A DNA stretch of 64,000 nt, from assembly GCF_014204495.1 (NCBI RefSeq), contig NZ_JACHLN010000002.1, forward strand, positions 558,001 through 622,000. Reading direction: 5' to 3'. The notes under the pieces were generated by a model. It was not told the origin of the DNA, did no database searches, and saw only the letters and a list, made by a program, of their open reading frames with translations. Numbering within the stretch: position 1 is the stretch's first letter; each line of letters starts with the position of its first letter. Source of the stretch: Sphingomonas kyeonggiensis (GTDB taxonomy: Bacteria > Pseudomonadota > Alphaproteobacteria > Sphingomonadales > Sphingomonadaceae). Of the stretch, positions 20,186-30,017 are shown piece after piece. The translations under genes and the position numbers were made by a program.

Positions 20186-21409
20186 ATGAAGATTGCCAAG
20201 CCCGAAAACCACGGTTTCGACGCGGCCCGGCTGGCGCGGATCGATGCCTATGTGAAGGCGCGCTACCTCGACTCGGGCAAGCTGCCCCATGCCCAGATCC
20301 TGATCGCCCGGGGCGGCGAGATCGTCCATTTCTCGCACCAGGGTGCCGCTCGCGAAGGCGGAGCGGCGGTCGACCAGGCCACGATCTTCCGTATCGCCTC
20401 GATGACCAAGCCGGTCACCAGCCTCGCCTTCATGATGCTGGTCGAAGAGGGCAAGGTCGCGCTCGACACGCCGGTCCACCACGTCCTGCCCGAGTTCAAG
20501 ACTCTCGGCGTGTTCAAGGCCGGCGGCGGCGGCGTGCCCTTCCAGACGACCCCCACCGGCGAGCCGATGCGGATGGTCGACCTGCTCCGCCACACGTCGG
20601 GCCTTACCTACAGCTTCCAGAACCGCACCAACATCGATGCCGCCTATCGCGAGGGCAAGATCGAGAACTGGCACGGCAACCTGACGCTCGACGAGTTCGT
20701 CGCGGCGCTGGGGCGGATCCCGCTCGAATTCTCGCCCGGCACCGAATGGAACTATTCGGTGTCCACCGACGTGCTCGGCGCCGTGGTCGAGCGTGTCTCG
20801 GGCATGCCCCTCGCCGATTTCTTCGAGCAGCGCATCTTCATGCCCCTCGGCATGCACGACACCGGTTTCACCGTGCCGGCGGACAAGACCGATCGCCTCG
20901 CCGATTGCTGGACGATGGTCCAGGGCAAGGGCCGGGTGATGTATGATCGCGGCGCCGAGAGTGCCTGGTCGAAGCCGCCGCGCCTCGTCTCGGGCGGCGG
21001 CGGCCTCGTCTCCACCGCGCTCGACTATCACCGCTTCTGCACCTTCTTCCTGAACAAGGGCGAGCTCGACGGCACAAGGCTGGTCAGCCGCAAGACGGTC
21101 GACCTGATGACGACCAACCACCTGCCCGCCGGCGGCGATCTCGCCAGCCTGTCCAAGTCGCTGTTCAGCGAGACGACCAATGCCGGCACCGGCTTCGGCC
21201 TGGGCTTCGCGATCACCACCGATGTCGCGAAGACGCTGATGCCCGGCTCGGCCGGCGAGTTCTACTGGGGCGGCATGTTCTCGACCGCCTTCTTCATCGA
21301 TCCCGTCGAGCGCATCTCGATGGTCTTCATGACGCAGCTTTCGCCGTCCATGCTCTACCCGATCCGGCGCGAGCTGAAGACGATGATCTATTCGGCATTG
21401 GCGGATTGA
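20186..21409 (+). CDS. EstB-like serine hydrolase (family VIII carboxylesterase / class C beta-lactamase fold)
   Basis: 407 residues, cytoplasmic (no signal). The catalytic Ser-x-x-Lys is SMTK (about 76-79), the Tyr motif is YSV (about 190) and the third motif is WGG (about 360). Exactly these three variants, rather than YxN and KTG, occur in Burkholderia EstB and related family VIII esterases. It should therefore hydrolyse short esters, or possibly lactones, rather than act in beta-lactam resistance. The ATG at 20186 begins the family sequence (MKIAKPENHGFDAARL). Its place between a CoA ligase and the fadB operon suggests release of a carboxylic acid for activation. Confidence 0.87.
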   Translation: MKIAKPENHGFDAARLARIDAYVKARYLDSGKLPHAQILIARGGEIVHFSHQGAAREGGAAVDQATIFRIASMTKPVTSLAFMMLVEEGKVALDTPVHHVLPEFKTLGVFKAGGGGVPFQTTPTGEPMRMVDLLRHTSGLTYSFQNRTNIDAAYREGKIENWHGNLTLDEFVAALGRIPLEFSPGTEWNYSVSTDVLGAVVERVSGMPLADFFEQRIFMPLGMHDTGFTVPADKTDRLADCWTMVQGKGRVMYDRGAESAWSKPPRLVSGGGGLVSTALDYHRFCTFFLNKGELDGTRLVSRKTVDLMTTNHLPAGGDLASLSKSLFSETTNAGTGFGLGFAITTDVAKTLMPGSAGEFYWGGMFSTAFFIDPVERISMVFMTQLSPSMLYPIRRELKTMIYSALAD

Positions 21410-21434
21410 TGACCGCCGCCGCCCACCCCTTCTT

Positions 21435-21545
21435 CGTCACCCCCGCGAAAGCGGGGGCCCATCTCCGGAACGCGCCGCAGGTACGACAGCTGTCGTATTG
21501 TTCGGTTAGCGCACGAGATGGGTCCCCGCTTTCGCGGGGATGACG
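21435..21545. repeat. Complete composite palindromic repeat (CGTCACCCC class)
   Basis: The arms match those at 16942-17048: CGTCACCCCCGCGAAAGCGG plus GGGCCCATCTC at left, and GAGATGGGTCCCC..GATGACG at right. The centre contains a perfect 16-base palindrome, TACGACAGCTGTCGTA (21482-21497). It ends 24 bases before the fadB-like start codon, so it lies within or just before that mRNA leader. Confidence 0.85.
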
Positions 21546-21569
21546 GCCGGCATTCAACTGGAGACGAAA

Positions 21570-23597
21570 ATGACCTCCCCCATCACCACCACCCGCCAGG
21601 GCGACGTCCTGATCATCGCCTCGGACAATCCGCCGGTGAACGCGCTCGGCGCGGCGGTCCGCCAGGGCATCCAGGCCGGCATCCAGGAAGCGAAAAACGA
21701 CGACAGCATCAAGGCCGTCGTCATCACCTGCGCGGGCAAGACCTTCTTCGCCGGCGCCGACATCACCGAGTTCGGCAAGCCGATGCAGGAGCCGTCGCTC
21801 CCCGTGCTGGTCGATGAGATCGAAGCGCTCGACAAGCCGGTGATCTCGGCCGTCCATGGCACCGCGCTCGGCGGCGGCTGCGAAGTCGCGCTCGCCTCGC
21901 ACTATCGCATCGCCGTGCCCTCGGCGAAGTTCGGCCTGCCCGAAGTCAAGCTCGGCATCCTGCCCGGCGCTGGCGGCACCCAGCGCATGCCGCGCGTCGC
22001 GGGCGTCGAAGTCGCGCTCGAAATGGCGACCAAGGGCGATCCGATCTCGGCCGAGCAGGCCAAGGCCGCCGGCCTGGTCGATCGCCTCGCGACCGAGGGC
22101 AATCTCGTCGCCGATGCCGTCGCCTTCGCCCAGGAAGTGATCGGCCAGCCGGTCTCGCGCTCCTCCGAGCGCCCGGTCACCGTCGACGCCGCCGTGTTCG
22201 AGGCGTTCCGCGCCAAGAACGCCAAGCGCTTCCGCGGCATGGACGCGCCGAACACGATCCTCGACCTGATCGAGCAGACTGCCGGCAAGCCCTATGCAGA
22301 GGGCGTCCAGGCCGAGCGCATGGGCTTCATGAAGCTTATCATGGGCACCCAGTCCGCCGCGCTCCGCCACATCTTCTTCGCCGAGCGCAAGGCCGCGAAG
22401 ATCGACGGCATCGCCGAGGACATCGCGCTGCGCGACATCAAGCGCGTCGGCGTGATCGGCGCCGGCACGATGGGCGGCGGCATCTCGATGAACTTCCTGT
22501 CGGCCGGCGTGCCGGTGACCATCGTCGAGATGGCGCAGGAAGCGCTCGATCGCGGCACCGGCGTGATCCGCAAGAATTACGAAGCGACCGCCGCCAAGGG
22601 CCGCATGACCGCCGAGCAGGTGGAAGGCGCGATGGGTCTGCTCAACCCGACGCTCGATTTCGACGCGCTCGGCGAGTGCGACCTGATCATCGAGGCCGTC
22701 TATGAGAATATGGACGTCAAGAAGGACATCTTCGGTAAGCTCGACAAGATCGCAAAGCCGGGCGCCATCCTCGCTTCGAACACCAGCTACCTCAATATCG
22801 ACGAGATCGCCGCGGCCACCTCGCGTCCGCAGGACGTGCTCGGCCTGCACTTCTTCTCGCCGGCGAACGTGATGAAGCTGCTCGAGATCGTCCGCGGCGC
22901 CAAGACCGCCGACGACGTGCTCGCCACCGCCATGGCCGTGTCGAAGAAGATCAAGAAGGTCGCTGTCATCGCCGGCGTCTGCTACGGCTTCATCGGCAAC
23001 CGCATGCTGATGCCCCGCCAGGTCGAGGCCAACAAGATGCTGCTCGAAGGCGCCACGCCCGAGCAGATCGACAAGGTCCATGTCGCCTTCGGCATGCCGA
23101 TGGGCCCGTTCCAGATGGCCGATCTCGCCGGTGTCGACATCGGCTGGCACCGCGACCCGAACCGGATCGAGAACATCCGCGACGCGCTCGCCGCCGAGGG
23201 CCGCTGGGGCCAGAAGAAGAGCGCCGGCTTCTACGATTATGACGAGAAGCGCACCCCCTCGAACTCGCCGCGCGTCGCCGAGCTGATCGCCGAGTGGCGC
23301 GAGAAGCTGGGCGTCCCGCAGCACGAGATCACCGAGGAGGAGATCGTCGTCCGCACGCTCTACACCATGGTCAACGAAGGCGCGCTGATCCTCGCCGAGA
23401 AGATGGCCCAGCGCGCATCAGACATCGATGTCGTCTGGGTGTACGGCTATGGCTGGCCCCCGTACCGCGGCGGCCCGATGTTCTGGGCCGATACCGAGGG
23501 TCTCAAGAAGATCGTCGAGGGCCTCGAGAAGTACGGCTTCGAAGTCGCCCCCCTGCTCCGCGAAAAGGCGGAGAAGGGCGAGAAGTTCAACAAGTAA
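21570..23597 (+). CDS. Multifunctional fatty-acid oxidation protein (enoyl-CoA hydratase / 3-hydroxyacyl-CoA dehydrogenase)
   Basis: 675 residues of FadB/FadJ type. The N-terminal crotonase domain (about 1-190) has [21 protein letters not shown] and [12 protein letters not shown]. The NAD-binding domain begins with [12 protein letters not shown] (about 295-306), and the dehydrogenase active-site segment is [13 protein letters not shown]. The C-terminal half holds the usual two 3HCDH domains. It carries out steps two and three of beta-oxidation. The ATG at 21570 has GGAGACGAAA just before it. It is followed by two acyl-CoA dehydrogenases and TesB in the same direction. No thiolase is in the window. 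Confidence 0.94.
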   Translation: MTSPITTTRQGDVLIIASDNPPVNALGAAVRQGIQAGIQEAKNDDSIKAVVITCAGKTFFAGADITEFGKPMQEPSLPVLVDEIEALDKPVISAVHGTALGGGCEVALASHYRIAVPSAKFGLPEVKLGILPGAGGTQRMPRVAGVEVALEMATKGDPISAEQAKAAGLVDRLATEGNLVADAVAFAQEVIGQPVSRSSERPVTVDAAVFEAFRAKNAKRFRGMDAPNTILDLIEQTAGKPYAEGVQAERMGFMKLIMGTQSAALRHIFFAERKAAKIDGIAEDIALRDIKRVGVIGAGTMGGGISMNFLSAGVPVTIVEMAQEALDRGTGVIRKNYEATAAKGRMTAEQVEGAMGLLNPTLDFDALGECDLIIEAVYENMDVKKDIFGKLDKIAKPGAILASNTSYLNIDEIAAATSRPQDVLGLHFFSPANVMKLLEIVRGAKTADDVLATAMAVSKKIKKVAVIAGVCYGFIGNRMLMPRQVEANKMLLEGATPEQIDKVHVAFGMPMGPFQMADLAGVDIGWHRDPNRIENIRDALAAEGRWGQKKSAGFYDYDEKRTPSNSPRVAELIAEWREKLGVPQHEITEEEIVVRTLYTMVNEGALILAEKMAQRASDIDVVWVYGYGWPPYRGGPMFWADTEGLKKIVEGLEKYGFEVAPLLREKAEKGEKFNK

Positions 23598-23609
23598 GCA
23601 CCCTTCTAG

Positions 23610-23744
23610 CCCTCTCCCGCTTTCGCGGGAGAGGGTTGGGTGAGGGCACTTCTTCTTCTTCGACGAACCAGAAAGAGCCCTCACCGCTGCGACTAGGCAG
23701 CAAAGCTGCCAAGTCTCGCGCCTCTCCCGCAAAAGCGGGAGAGG
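23610..23744. repeat. Composite palindromic repeat (CTCTCCCGC family), copy 2
   Basis: Two hairpins, CCCTCTCCCGC..GCGGGAGAGGG at 23610-23635 and CCTCTCCCGC..GCGGGAGAGG at 23721-23744, flank GGGTGAGGGC..TTCTTC and AGAGCCCTCACC arms. The layout is that of the elements at 358 and 24931. It occupies the gap between the fadB-like gene and the first acyl-CoA dehydrogenase. Confidence 0.82.
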
Positions 23745-23759
23745 AATTGGAGAGTTGAG

Positions 23760-24920
23760 ATGCCTGATACCGACCTCGACCAATTCCGCGCCGAAACCCG
23801 CGCCTGGCTGGAGGCAAACTGCCCGGCCGAGATGCGCACCCCGCCCAAGTCGGAAAAGGAAACCACCTGGGGCGGCCGCAACCCGGAATATGCGCATCCG
23901 GACCAGAAGGTCTGGCTCGATCGCATGGCCGCGCGCGGCTGGACCGTGCCCGATTGGCCCAGCGCCTATGGCGGCGGCGGTCTCTCCCCCGCGGAGACCA
24001 AGATCCTCCGCGAGGAGCTGAAGCGCATCAAGGCGCGCAATCCGCTCAACAGCTTCGGCATCTCGATGCTCGGCCCGGCGCTGCTCAAATACGGCACCGA
24101 GGAACAGAAGCTCGAACATCTCCCGAAGATTGCACGCGGCGAAATCCGCTGGTGCCAGGGCTATTCGGAGCCCAATGCCGGCTCGGATCTGGCGGGCCTG
24201 CAAACTTCCGCGGATGATGCGGGCGATCATTTCGTCGTCAACGGCCAGAAGGTCTGGACCAGCTATGCCGACAAGGCCGACTGGATCTTCTGCCTCGTCC
24301 GCACCGACAAGACCGTCAAGCAGGCCGGCATCAGCTTCCTGCTGTTCGACATGGCCTCGCCGGGCGTATCGACCAAGCCGATCCTGCTGATCAGCGGCAA
24401 CTCGCCCTTCTGCGAGACCTTCTTCGACGATGTGAAGGTACCCAAGGCCAATTTGCTCGGCACGCTCAACAAGGGCTGGGACGTCGCCAAATATCTGCTC
24501 GGCCATGAGCGCGAGATGATCTCGGGCTTCGGCCTAGGCGGTGCCGGCAAGGACCCGCTGGTCGAGGCCGCGCGCAAGGGCGTCGATCCCATCCTGCGCG
24601 CCCAGATCGCGCTGTTCGAGGTCCGCTCCAAGGCGTTCGCGGCGATGTCCGAGAAGTTCATCGACGAGCTCAAGGCCGGCCAGGCGCACCCCGCCCAGCC
24701 CTCGATGATGAAATATTACGGCACCGAGCTGAACAAGACCCGCCACGAGCTCCAGATGGCCGCCGGCGGCAGCGACGCGCTCGAATGGGAGAGCGAGGAC
24801 TCGCACCAGGGCGCCGCGGCCCGGTCATGGCTGCGTACCAAGGCAAACTCGATCGAGGGCGGCACCAGCGAGATCCAGCTCAACATCATCGCCAAGCGGA
24901 TTCTGGATTTGCCGAGCTGA
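23760..24920 (+). CDS. Acyl-CoA dehydrogenase, large partner of pair 1
   Basis: 386 residues with the full ACAD fold. FAD and substrate-binding motifs are QGYSEPNAGSDLAGLQT (parts; about 136-152) and VWTSYADKADW. The C-terminal EGGTSEIQLNIIAKRIL supplies the likely catalytic Glu region. The ATG at 23760 has GGAGAG eight bases upstream. The neighbouring downstream gene encodes a second, smaller ACAD. Such adjacent pairs often form alpha2-beta2 enzymes acting on bulky substrates, as in steroid side-chain catabolism. It resembles the gene at 46570-47790 closely in motif content. Confidence 0.92.
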   Translation: MPDTDLDQFRAETRAWLEANCPAEMRTPPKSEKETTWGGRNPEYAHPDQKVWLDRMAARGWTVPDWPSAYGGGGLSPAETKILREELKRIKARNPLNSFGISMLGPALLKYGTEEQKLEHLPKIARGEIRWCQGYSEPNAGSDLAGLQTSADDAGDHFVVNGQKVWTSYADKADWIFCLVRTDKTVKQAGISFLLFDMASPGVSTKPILLISGNSPFCETFFDDVKVPKANLLGTLNKGWDVAKYLLGHEREMISGFGLGGAGKDPLVEAARKGVDPILRAQIALFEVRSKAFAAMSEKFIDELKAGQAHPAQPSMMKYYGTELNKTRHELQMAAGGSDALEWESEDSHQGAAARSWLRTKANSIEGGTSEIQLNIIAKRILDLPS

Positions 24921-24930
24921 GCCAGAACAA

Positions 24931-25047
24931 CCCTCTCCCGCTTTCGCGGGAGAGGGAGGGAGCCGCGCAGCGGCGGAAGGGTGAGGGCACTTCGTCTCAA
25001 GGAAGAAGAAGGCCCTCCCCCAGCCCCTCCCGCGAAAGCGGGAGGGG
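24931..25047. repeat. Composite palindromic repeat (CTCTCCCGC family), copy 3
   Basis: The left hairpin is CCCTCTCCCGC..GCGGGAGAGGG and the right hairpin is CCCCTCCCGC..GCGGGAGGGG. The central arms are GGGTGAGGGCACTTC and GAAGAAGGCCCTCCCC. It lies between the two dehydrogenase genes of pair 1, so it is transcribed within the operon. Confidence 0.82.
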
Positions 25048-25067
25048 AGCAGAAACGGAACGAACCG

Positions 25068-26192
25068 ATGCCCCTCTACCTCAACGAAGACCAGACCATG
25101 CTCCGCGACACCGCGAAGGACTTCGTCGCCGCGGAAGCCCCCGTCGCGCACATGCGCGCGCTGCGCGACGCGAACGATCCCACCGGTTTCAGCAAGGAAC
25201 TCTGGAAGCAGTTCGCTGAAATGGGTTTCACCGGCATCCTGATCCCGGAAGGCGACGGCGGCCTCGGCCTCGGCCATGTCGAAGCGGGCGTGGTGCTCGA
25301 GGAGATCGGCCGCAACCTGTCGCCCTCCCCCTTCCTCGCCACGGCGGTGGCGGCGGTCGAGGCATTGAAGGGCACCGGCCATGCAGCGCGCTGGTTCCCC
25401 GGCATTCTCGCCGGCGATACGGTGGCGGCGCTGGCGATCGACGAGACGCCGAAGTTCACAGGTCAGGTTTCGCTCGCCGCCGAGCGCGCGGGCAACGGTT
25501 TTCGGCTGTCGGGCGCCAAGCGTTTCGTCGCGCACGCCCATGTCGCCGACCTGATGATCGTCGCCGCGCGAACTTCTGCGGCTGGAGCGTCCAGTTCGGG
25601 CGTAACGCTCTTCGTGGTCGATCCGAAAACCGCCGGAATCGAGGTCCGTACCGAACGCCTGGCGGACTCCAGCCTGGCTTCCCACGTCACCTTTGCGAAT
25701 GTCGAAGTCGATGCCGATACGGTTCTCGGCGAGGTCGACCAGGGCGATAGTCCCCTGGGTCGCCTGCTCGCGGCAGGCCGCACCGGCGCCTCGGCCGAGC
25801 TGGTCGGCGTCGGCGGCGGGGCGATGGACATGACGGTCAATTACCTCAAGGATCGCAAGCAGTTCGGCGTCGCCATCGGCAGCTTCCAGGCCCTGCAGCA
25901 CCGCGCCGCGCACCTCTACAGCGAGATGGAAGTCGCCCGCGCCGCCGTGCTCAAGGCCCAGCAGCTGCTCGACGCGGGGCAGGACGCGGCCGAGGCGGTG
26001 GCGGTCGCCAAGGCGATGACCGGCCTCGCCACGACGCTGGCGGTGCAGGAGGGCGTGCAGATGCACGGCGGCATCGGCATGACCGACGAGTTCGACATCG
26101 GCTTCTTCATGAAGCGCGCCCGCGTCCTGGCCGAGATGTTCGGCGACACCAACTACCACGCCAATGCCCTGGCCGAGGCGTCCGGCTACTGA
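25068..26192 (+). CDS. Acyl-CoA dehydrogenase, small partner of pair 1
   Basis: 374 residues, an ACAD paralogue with a weaker middle domain. Its C-terminal motif is QMHGGIGMTDEFDIGFFMKRARV (in parts), without the EGGTSEIQ motif of its partner. This division fits a heteromeric enzyme in which one subunit keeps the catalytic base. The ATG at 25068 begins the family N-terminus (PLYLNEDQTMLRDTAKDFV). It follows a long palindromic repeat, and its stop overlaps the tesB start (TGATG). Confidence 0.9.
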   Translation: MPLYLNEDQTMLRDTAKDFVAAEAPVAHMRALRDANDPTGFSKELWKQFAEMGFTGILIPEGDGGLGLGHVEAGVVLEEIGRNLSPSPFLATAVAAVEALKGTGHAARWFPGILAGDTVAALAIDETPKFTGQVSLAAERAGNGFRLSGAKRFVAHAHVADLMIVAARTSAAGASSSGVTLFVVDPKTAGIEVRTERLADSSLASHVTFANVEVDADTVLGEVDQGDSPLGRLLAAGRTGASAELVGVGGGAMDMTVNYLKDRKQFGVAIGSFQALQHRAAHLYSEMEVARAAVLKAQQLLDAGQDAAEAVAVAKAMTGLATTLAVQEGVQMHGGIGMTDEFDIGFFMKRARVLAEMFGDTNYHANALAEASGY

Positions 26193-27085
26193 TGGATACC
26201 ACCCCGCCCGAACGCGCCGAAGACCCCCAGGGCCTGGTCGACCAGCTCACCGCGCTGCTCGATGTCGAGCGCATCGATACCGACCTCTACCGCGGCCCTC
26301 GCCAGCCCGGCGGGGTCGGCCGCGTCTTCGGCGGCCAGGTCGTGGCGCAGGCGCTCCAGGCCGCCCAGCGCTCGATCGAGGACGACAAGCTCGCCCACTC
26401 GCTCCACGCCTATTTCATGCGCCCGGGCGACGAGAACCACCCGATCATCTACCGCGTGGTCCGCGATTTCGAGGGGCGCAGCTTCGCCAATCGCCGGGTC
26501 ATCGCGATGCAGGGCGGCCAGCCGATCCTCAATATGACCGCAAGCTTCCAGCTCCCGGCCGAGGGCCTGCACCACCAGTTCGACATGCCCGACGTGCCCG
26601 ATCCGGACAGCCTGGTCTCGGAACGCGACCTGCGCGAGGCGATCCGCGACGAGGTACCGGAGAAATTCCGCCGCTTCTTCCTGCGCGCCCGCCCGATCGA
26701 GATCCGCCCGGTCAACCCGCGCAACTGGTTCAGGCCCGTGGCGCAGGAGCCCGTCCAGCACAGCTGGTTCCGGGTCGTCGCGCCCCTGCCCGACGATCCC
26801 GCGCTCCACCGCGCGATGCTCACCTACGCCACCGACATGACCCTGCTCGGCACCTGCCTGCTTCCGCATGGCGTCAGCTGGATGACCGGCGGGGTGCAGA
26901 CCGCCAGCCTCGATCACGCAGTCTGGCTGCACGAGCCGTTCCGCTTCGACGAGTGGCTGCTCTACACCACCGACAGCCCCTGGGCCGGCCATTCGCGCGG
27001 CTTCAATCGCGGCCGCATCTACAGCCGCGACGGTCGCCTCGTCGCCAGCGTCACCCAGGAAGGGCTGATCCGCGTAAAGGACTAG
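26192..27085 (+). CDS. tesB: Acyl-CoA thioesterase II
   Basis: 297 residues, a double hot-dog protein that hydrolyses acyl-CoA to free acid and CoA. RVFGGQVVAQALQAAQ (about 44-59), SLHAYFMRPGD (about 70) and the C-terminal SLDHAVWLHEPFRFDEWLLY and GRIYSRDGRLVASVTQEG segments match TesB, with Asp and Gln of the catalytic network preserved. The start overlaps the previous stop by one base. As the last gene of the fad operon it may relieve CoA trapping when intermediates accumulate. Confidence 0.93.
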   Translation: MDTTPPERAEDPQGLVDQLTALLDVERIDTDLYRGPRQPGGVGRVFGGQVVAQALQAAQRSIEDDKLAHSLHAYFMRPGDENHPIIYRVVRDFEGRSFANRRVIAMQGGQPILNMTASFQLPAEGLHHQFDMPDVPDPDSLVSERDLREAIRDEVPEKFRRFFLRARPIEIRPVNPRNWFRPVAQEPVQHSWFRVVAPLPDDPALHRAMLTYATDMTLLGTCLLPHGVSWMTGGVQTASLDHAVWLHEPFRFDEWLLYTTDSPWAGHSRGFNRGRIYSRDGRLVASVTQEGLIRVKD

Positions 27086-27145
27086 GAACGCACGGGCTTT
27101 CCCCCGCGTTGGCAGGGCAGGACATATCGCGGGGAGCTCGCAGCC

Positions 27146-27544
27146 ATGATGATCGCCACGGTGCTGGCACTGTTCTCACAGGATTTGGCGACGGTCACCG
27201 CCGACGCAGCCGATCCGGTCGAGATCGCCAGCAAGCTGGACGTCACCAGCTTCCCCAACTCCACCGGCCCGCGCCGCAAGGAAGGGCTGCGCACCCTGGC
27301 GGATTACGGGTTCACCAACCCGACCCGCGACGGCAATTCGGCGGTGTTCGAGCTGGCCGACAAGAGCTGGACCTTCCGCGTCAGCCTGCTCGACCGGAGC
27401 GACAAGGCGCTGAAGCTCTGCATCCTCGATCGCGCGCTTGGCGGCGGCAGTTATTTCAGCGTGAAGCCGATCGAAGTCGCTCCCGGCAAGGACGGGCTCT
27501 ACCGCGCCACCGGCAATCCGGTCGCCGATCCCAATTGCGCCTGA
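27146..27544 (+). CDS. Hypothetical protein, possibly secreted
   Basis: 132 residues. A short hydrophobic N-terminus (MMIATVLALFSQDL) could be a weak signal or anchor. The remainder has mixed alpha/beta character with one pair of cysteines (LCILD near 94 and the penultimate Cys). A GGGAG ribosome-binding site lies about nine bases before the ATG. I recognise no family. It lies between tesB and a PhzF-like gene. Confidence 0.65.
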   Translation: MMIATVLALFSQDLATVTADAADPVEIASKLDVTSFPNSTGPRRKEGLRTLADYGFTNPTRDGNSAVFELADKSWTFRVSLLDRSDKALKLCILDRALGGGSYFSVKPIEVAPGKDGLYRATGNPVADPNCA

Positions 27545-27568
27545 GCCGCCAGCCGCTAGACCGGCGCA

Positions 27569-28468
27569 ATGGAAACCGCACCGCGCCGCTTCGCCTATGT
27601 CACGCTCGACGTGTTCACCGAGACCCGTTTCGGCGGCAATCCGCTCGCGGTTTTCCCCGATGCGAACGGGCTGAGCGACGCCGAGATGCAGGCGCTGTCG
27701 GCCGAGATGAACTATAGTGAGACGACCTTCGTCCTGCCTGCCACCGATCCGGCCAACACCGCTCGCGTCCGCATCTTCAACCGCACTGCCGAGATGCCCT
27801 TTGCCGGCCATCCCAATGTCGGCACCGGCTATGTCCTTGCCGGGCTGCGCCCCGAAGCAGGCGACACGCTCCACTTCGAGGAGGTCGCCGGCCTAGTGGA
27901 GATCCGCATCGAGCGCGATGCTTCCGGCACCGCGATTGGTGCCGAGATCGACGCGCCCCAGCCACTCCAGCTGCTCGGCACGCTGCCCGTCCAAGGCATC
28001 GCCGCCTGCCTGAACCTGGATGTCGCCGACCTGGTCACCGCGTCGCACCTCCCGACCCGCGCCACCACCGGCGTCGACTTCGTCTTCGTCGAGGTGACCG
28101 AGGAAGCGCTGAGCCTCGCCCAGCCGGATATCGCCGCCTATCGCCGTCTCGCCGATGCGGAGCGCGATCAGGCCGAGCGCTTGTCGATCTTCCTCTATGC
28201 CCGCGAGGAACAGCGCATCCGCGCCCGCATGTTCTCGCCGCTCACCGGCACCTGGGAAGACGCAGCCACCGGCAGCGCCAATGCCACGCTCGGCGCGCTG
28301 CTCCTGTCGCTGGGCGAGGCGGAAACCGCGCGCTTCCAGGTCCGCCAGGGCGTCGAGATGGGCCGCCCCAGCAACCTGACCGTCACTGCCCGTCGTACGT
28401 CCGACGGCATCCGCAGCAGTGTCGCCGGTCGCTGCGTGCCGATGTTCCGCGGCGAGGTGACGCTCTAG
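27569..28468 (+). CDS. PhzF-family isomerase-like protein
   Basis: 299 residues. The diaminopimelate-epimerase-like fold of PhzF proteins is shown by [19 protein letters not shown] (in parts), the conserved Glu in [10 protein letters not shown] (about 51) and [13 protein letters not shown] (about 78-90) with [12 protein letters not shown] in the second half. The substrate is unknown; the phenazine role of PhzF cannot be assumed because no phz genes are near. It converges on an SDR gene with a 4-base overlap (CTAG). Confidence 0.88.
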   Translation: METAPRRFAYVTLDVFTETRFGGNPLAVFPDANGLSDAEMQALSAEMNYSETTFVLPATDPANTARVRIFNRTAEMPFAGHPNVGTGYVLAGLRPEAGDTLHFEEVAGLVEIRIERDASGTAIGAEIDAPQPLQLLGTLPVQGIAACLNLDVADLVTASHLPTRATTGVDFVFVEVTEEALSLAQPDIAAYRRLADAERDQAERLSIFLYAREEQRIRARMFSPLTGTWEDAATGSANATLGALLLSLGEAETARFQVRQGVEMGRPSNLTVTARRTSDGIRSSVAGRCVPMFRGEVTL

Positions 28469-29250
28469 AAGGCCGGCTTGCCAAACTCCTGGCGCGTCAC
28501 CGGATGGCTGGACGAAAGTCCGCCATCCACCACCCAGGCCTGGCCGTTGACATAGCTCGCCTGGTCGGAGGCCAGGAACAGCGCCACCCGCGCGATCTCC
28601 TCGGGCTGTCCAGCCCGCCGCAGCGGGTTCAACCGGCCGAGCTTGTCTTCCTTGCCGGTCTCGCGGGCATAGGTGAAGGCGCGCTCGGTCATGCCGGTCT
28701 CGATCAGCCCCGGGCAGATCGCGTTCACGCGAACGCCCGATCCCGCGAACTGCTGCGCGGCGGTCTGGACCAGGTTGATGACACCCGCCTTGCTCGCCGA
28801 ATAGGCCGGGCCGCCAGCGCCCGAACGCAGCCCGGCTACGCTGGCGGTGCAAAGAATGGCACCACCGCCGCGCTCCACAATTCGCGGTCCCGCATGCTTG
28901 ATCGCCAGCGCCGGCCCAATCAGGTTGACGCGCAACACTTCGGCCCAGAGCTCGGTCGGCGTGTCGAAGATGCCCGTCGCACCGCCCGAGATTCCGGCAT
29001 TGGCGTAGAAGATGTCGAGCCCGCCAAAGCTATCGACCGCGGTGGCGACCACCCGCTCGACATCGGCCTCGTCACCGGCATCCATGTGCACCGCGATCAT
29101 GCCCTCGCGCCCGGCGATCGTCTCTTCGACTGCCTCGCTCAGGTCGGCGGCGACCACCTTGGCGCCTGCATCGGCAAATGCCCGCGCCGTCGCGCGTCCG
29201 ATCCCCGAGCCCGCCCCGGTAACGATCACAACCTTGCCCGCGAACTGCAT
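28465..29250 (-). CDS. Short-chain dehydrogenase/reductase 1 (end of hydroxyacyl operon)
   Basis: 261 residues. Rossmann motif [10 protein letters not shown] (about 11-20), NAG (about 84), active-site Ser with YSASKAG (Tyr-x3-Lys, about 148-154), and the C-terminal [11 protein letters not shown]. The ATG at 29250 overlaps the stop of SDR 2 (TGATG). It is the fifth gene of the operon that starts at 33440, so it probably oxidises a hydroxyl on a pathway intermediate such as a 3-hydroxyacyl-CoA; this is inferred from position. Confidence 0.9.
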   Translation of the reverse strand: MQFAGKVVIVTGAGSGIGRATARAFADAGAKVVAADLSEAVEETIAGREGMIAVHMDAGDEADVERVVATAVDSFGGLDIFYANAGISGGATGIFDTPTELWAEVLRVNLIGPALAIKHAGPRIVERGGGAILCTASVAGLRSGAGGPAYSASKAGVINLVQTAAQQFAGSGVRVNAICPGLIETGMTERAFTYARETGKEDKLGRLNPLRRAGQPEEIARVALFLASDQASYVNGQAWVVDGGLSSSHPVTRQEFGKPAF

Positions 29251-30017
29251 CAGATCGTCACTCCTCCGTCGATGACCATCGCCTGGCCCGTCATGAACGC
29301 ACTCGCCCGGCTGGCGAGATACACCACGGCTCCGGCAATCTCCTCCGGCTCCCCGATCCGCCGCAGCGGCGTGGTCGCGTTGGTTGCCTTGGCGCGCTCG
29401 GGATCCTCCCACAGCGCACGGGCGAAATCGGTCTTGATCAGCCCCGGCGCGATGCAGTTGACCCGCACATTGTCCGGCCCGAATTCCACCGCATAGTTGC
29501 GCGCGAGCTGCAGGTCCGCCGCCTTGGAGACATTGTACGCGCCGATCACCGGCGATCCACGCAAGCCCCCGATCGACGAGATGATCACGATCGATCCATC
29601 GCGCCGCGCGCGCATCTCGGGCGCCACCATCTGGATCAGCCAGTGGTTGGAAAGGATGTTGTTATCGAGGATCTTGCGGAACTGGTCGTCCGCTATCCCC
29701 TCGAGCGGCCCGTAATAGGGGTTGGAGGCGGCGTTGCAGACCAGCACGTCCACGCGCCCGAACACCCGCCGCGTCTCGTCAACGAGATGCTGTAGCGCTT
29801 CCTTGTCCGAGATGCTCGCCGCCACCGCCAGCGCAGTGCCTTCGCCATGCTTCGCGTTGATCTCTGCCGCGACTTCGTCGCACGCATCCTGCTTGCGGCT
29901 CGATATCACCACCTTCGCGCCCGCATCCGCCAGCGCCTCGGCCGAAGCCTTGCCGATCCCTCGCGAGGAGCCGGTGACGATCGCCACCTTGCCGGCCAGG
30001 TCGAACAACCCGCTCAT
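29250..30017 (-). CDS. Short-chain dehydrogenase/reductase 2
   Basis: 255 residues. [10 protein letters not shown] at about 15-24, NAAS, active-site YNVSKAAD (Tyr-x3-Lys) and the C-terminal [16 protein letters not shown] preference is suggested by the basic SSRKQD after strand 2. It overlaps the kinase-like gene by 4 bases (ATGA) and SDR 1 by 1 base, so the set is tightly coupled. Its substrate is unknown; it is likely to work on the same pathway as SDR 1, as in lva-type operons that include an SDR. Confidence 0.9.
   Translation of the reverse strand: MSGLFDLAGKVAIVTGSSRGIGKASAEALADAGAKVVISSRKQDACDEVAAEINAKHGEGTALAVAASISDKEALQHLVDETRRVFGRVDVLVCNAASNPYYGPLEGIADDQFRKILDNNILSNHWLIQMVAPEMRARRDGSIVIISSIGGLRGSPVIGAYNVSKAADLQLARNYAVEFGPDNVRVNCIAPGLIKTDFARALWEDPERAKATNATTPLRRIGEPEEIAGAVVYLASRASAFMTGQAMVIDGGVTI

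Noticed and set aside
23610..25047. Could the clustered palindromes be a CRISPR array?
   Set aside because: Units are few, unevenly spaced and self-complementary in long hairpins, and there are no cas genes. They are dispersed intergenic repeats.
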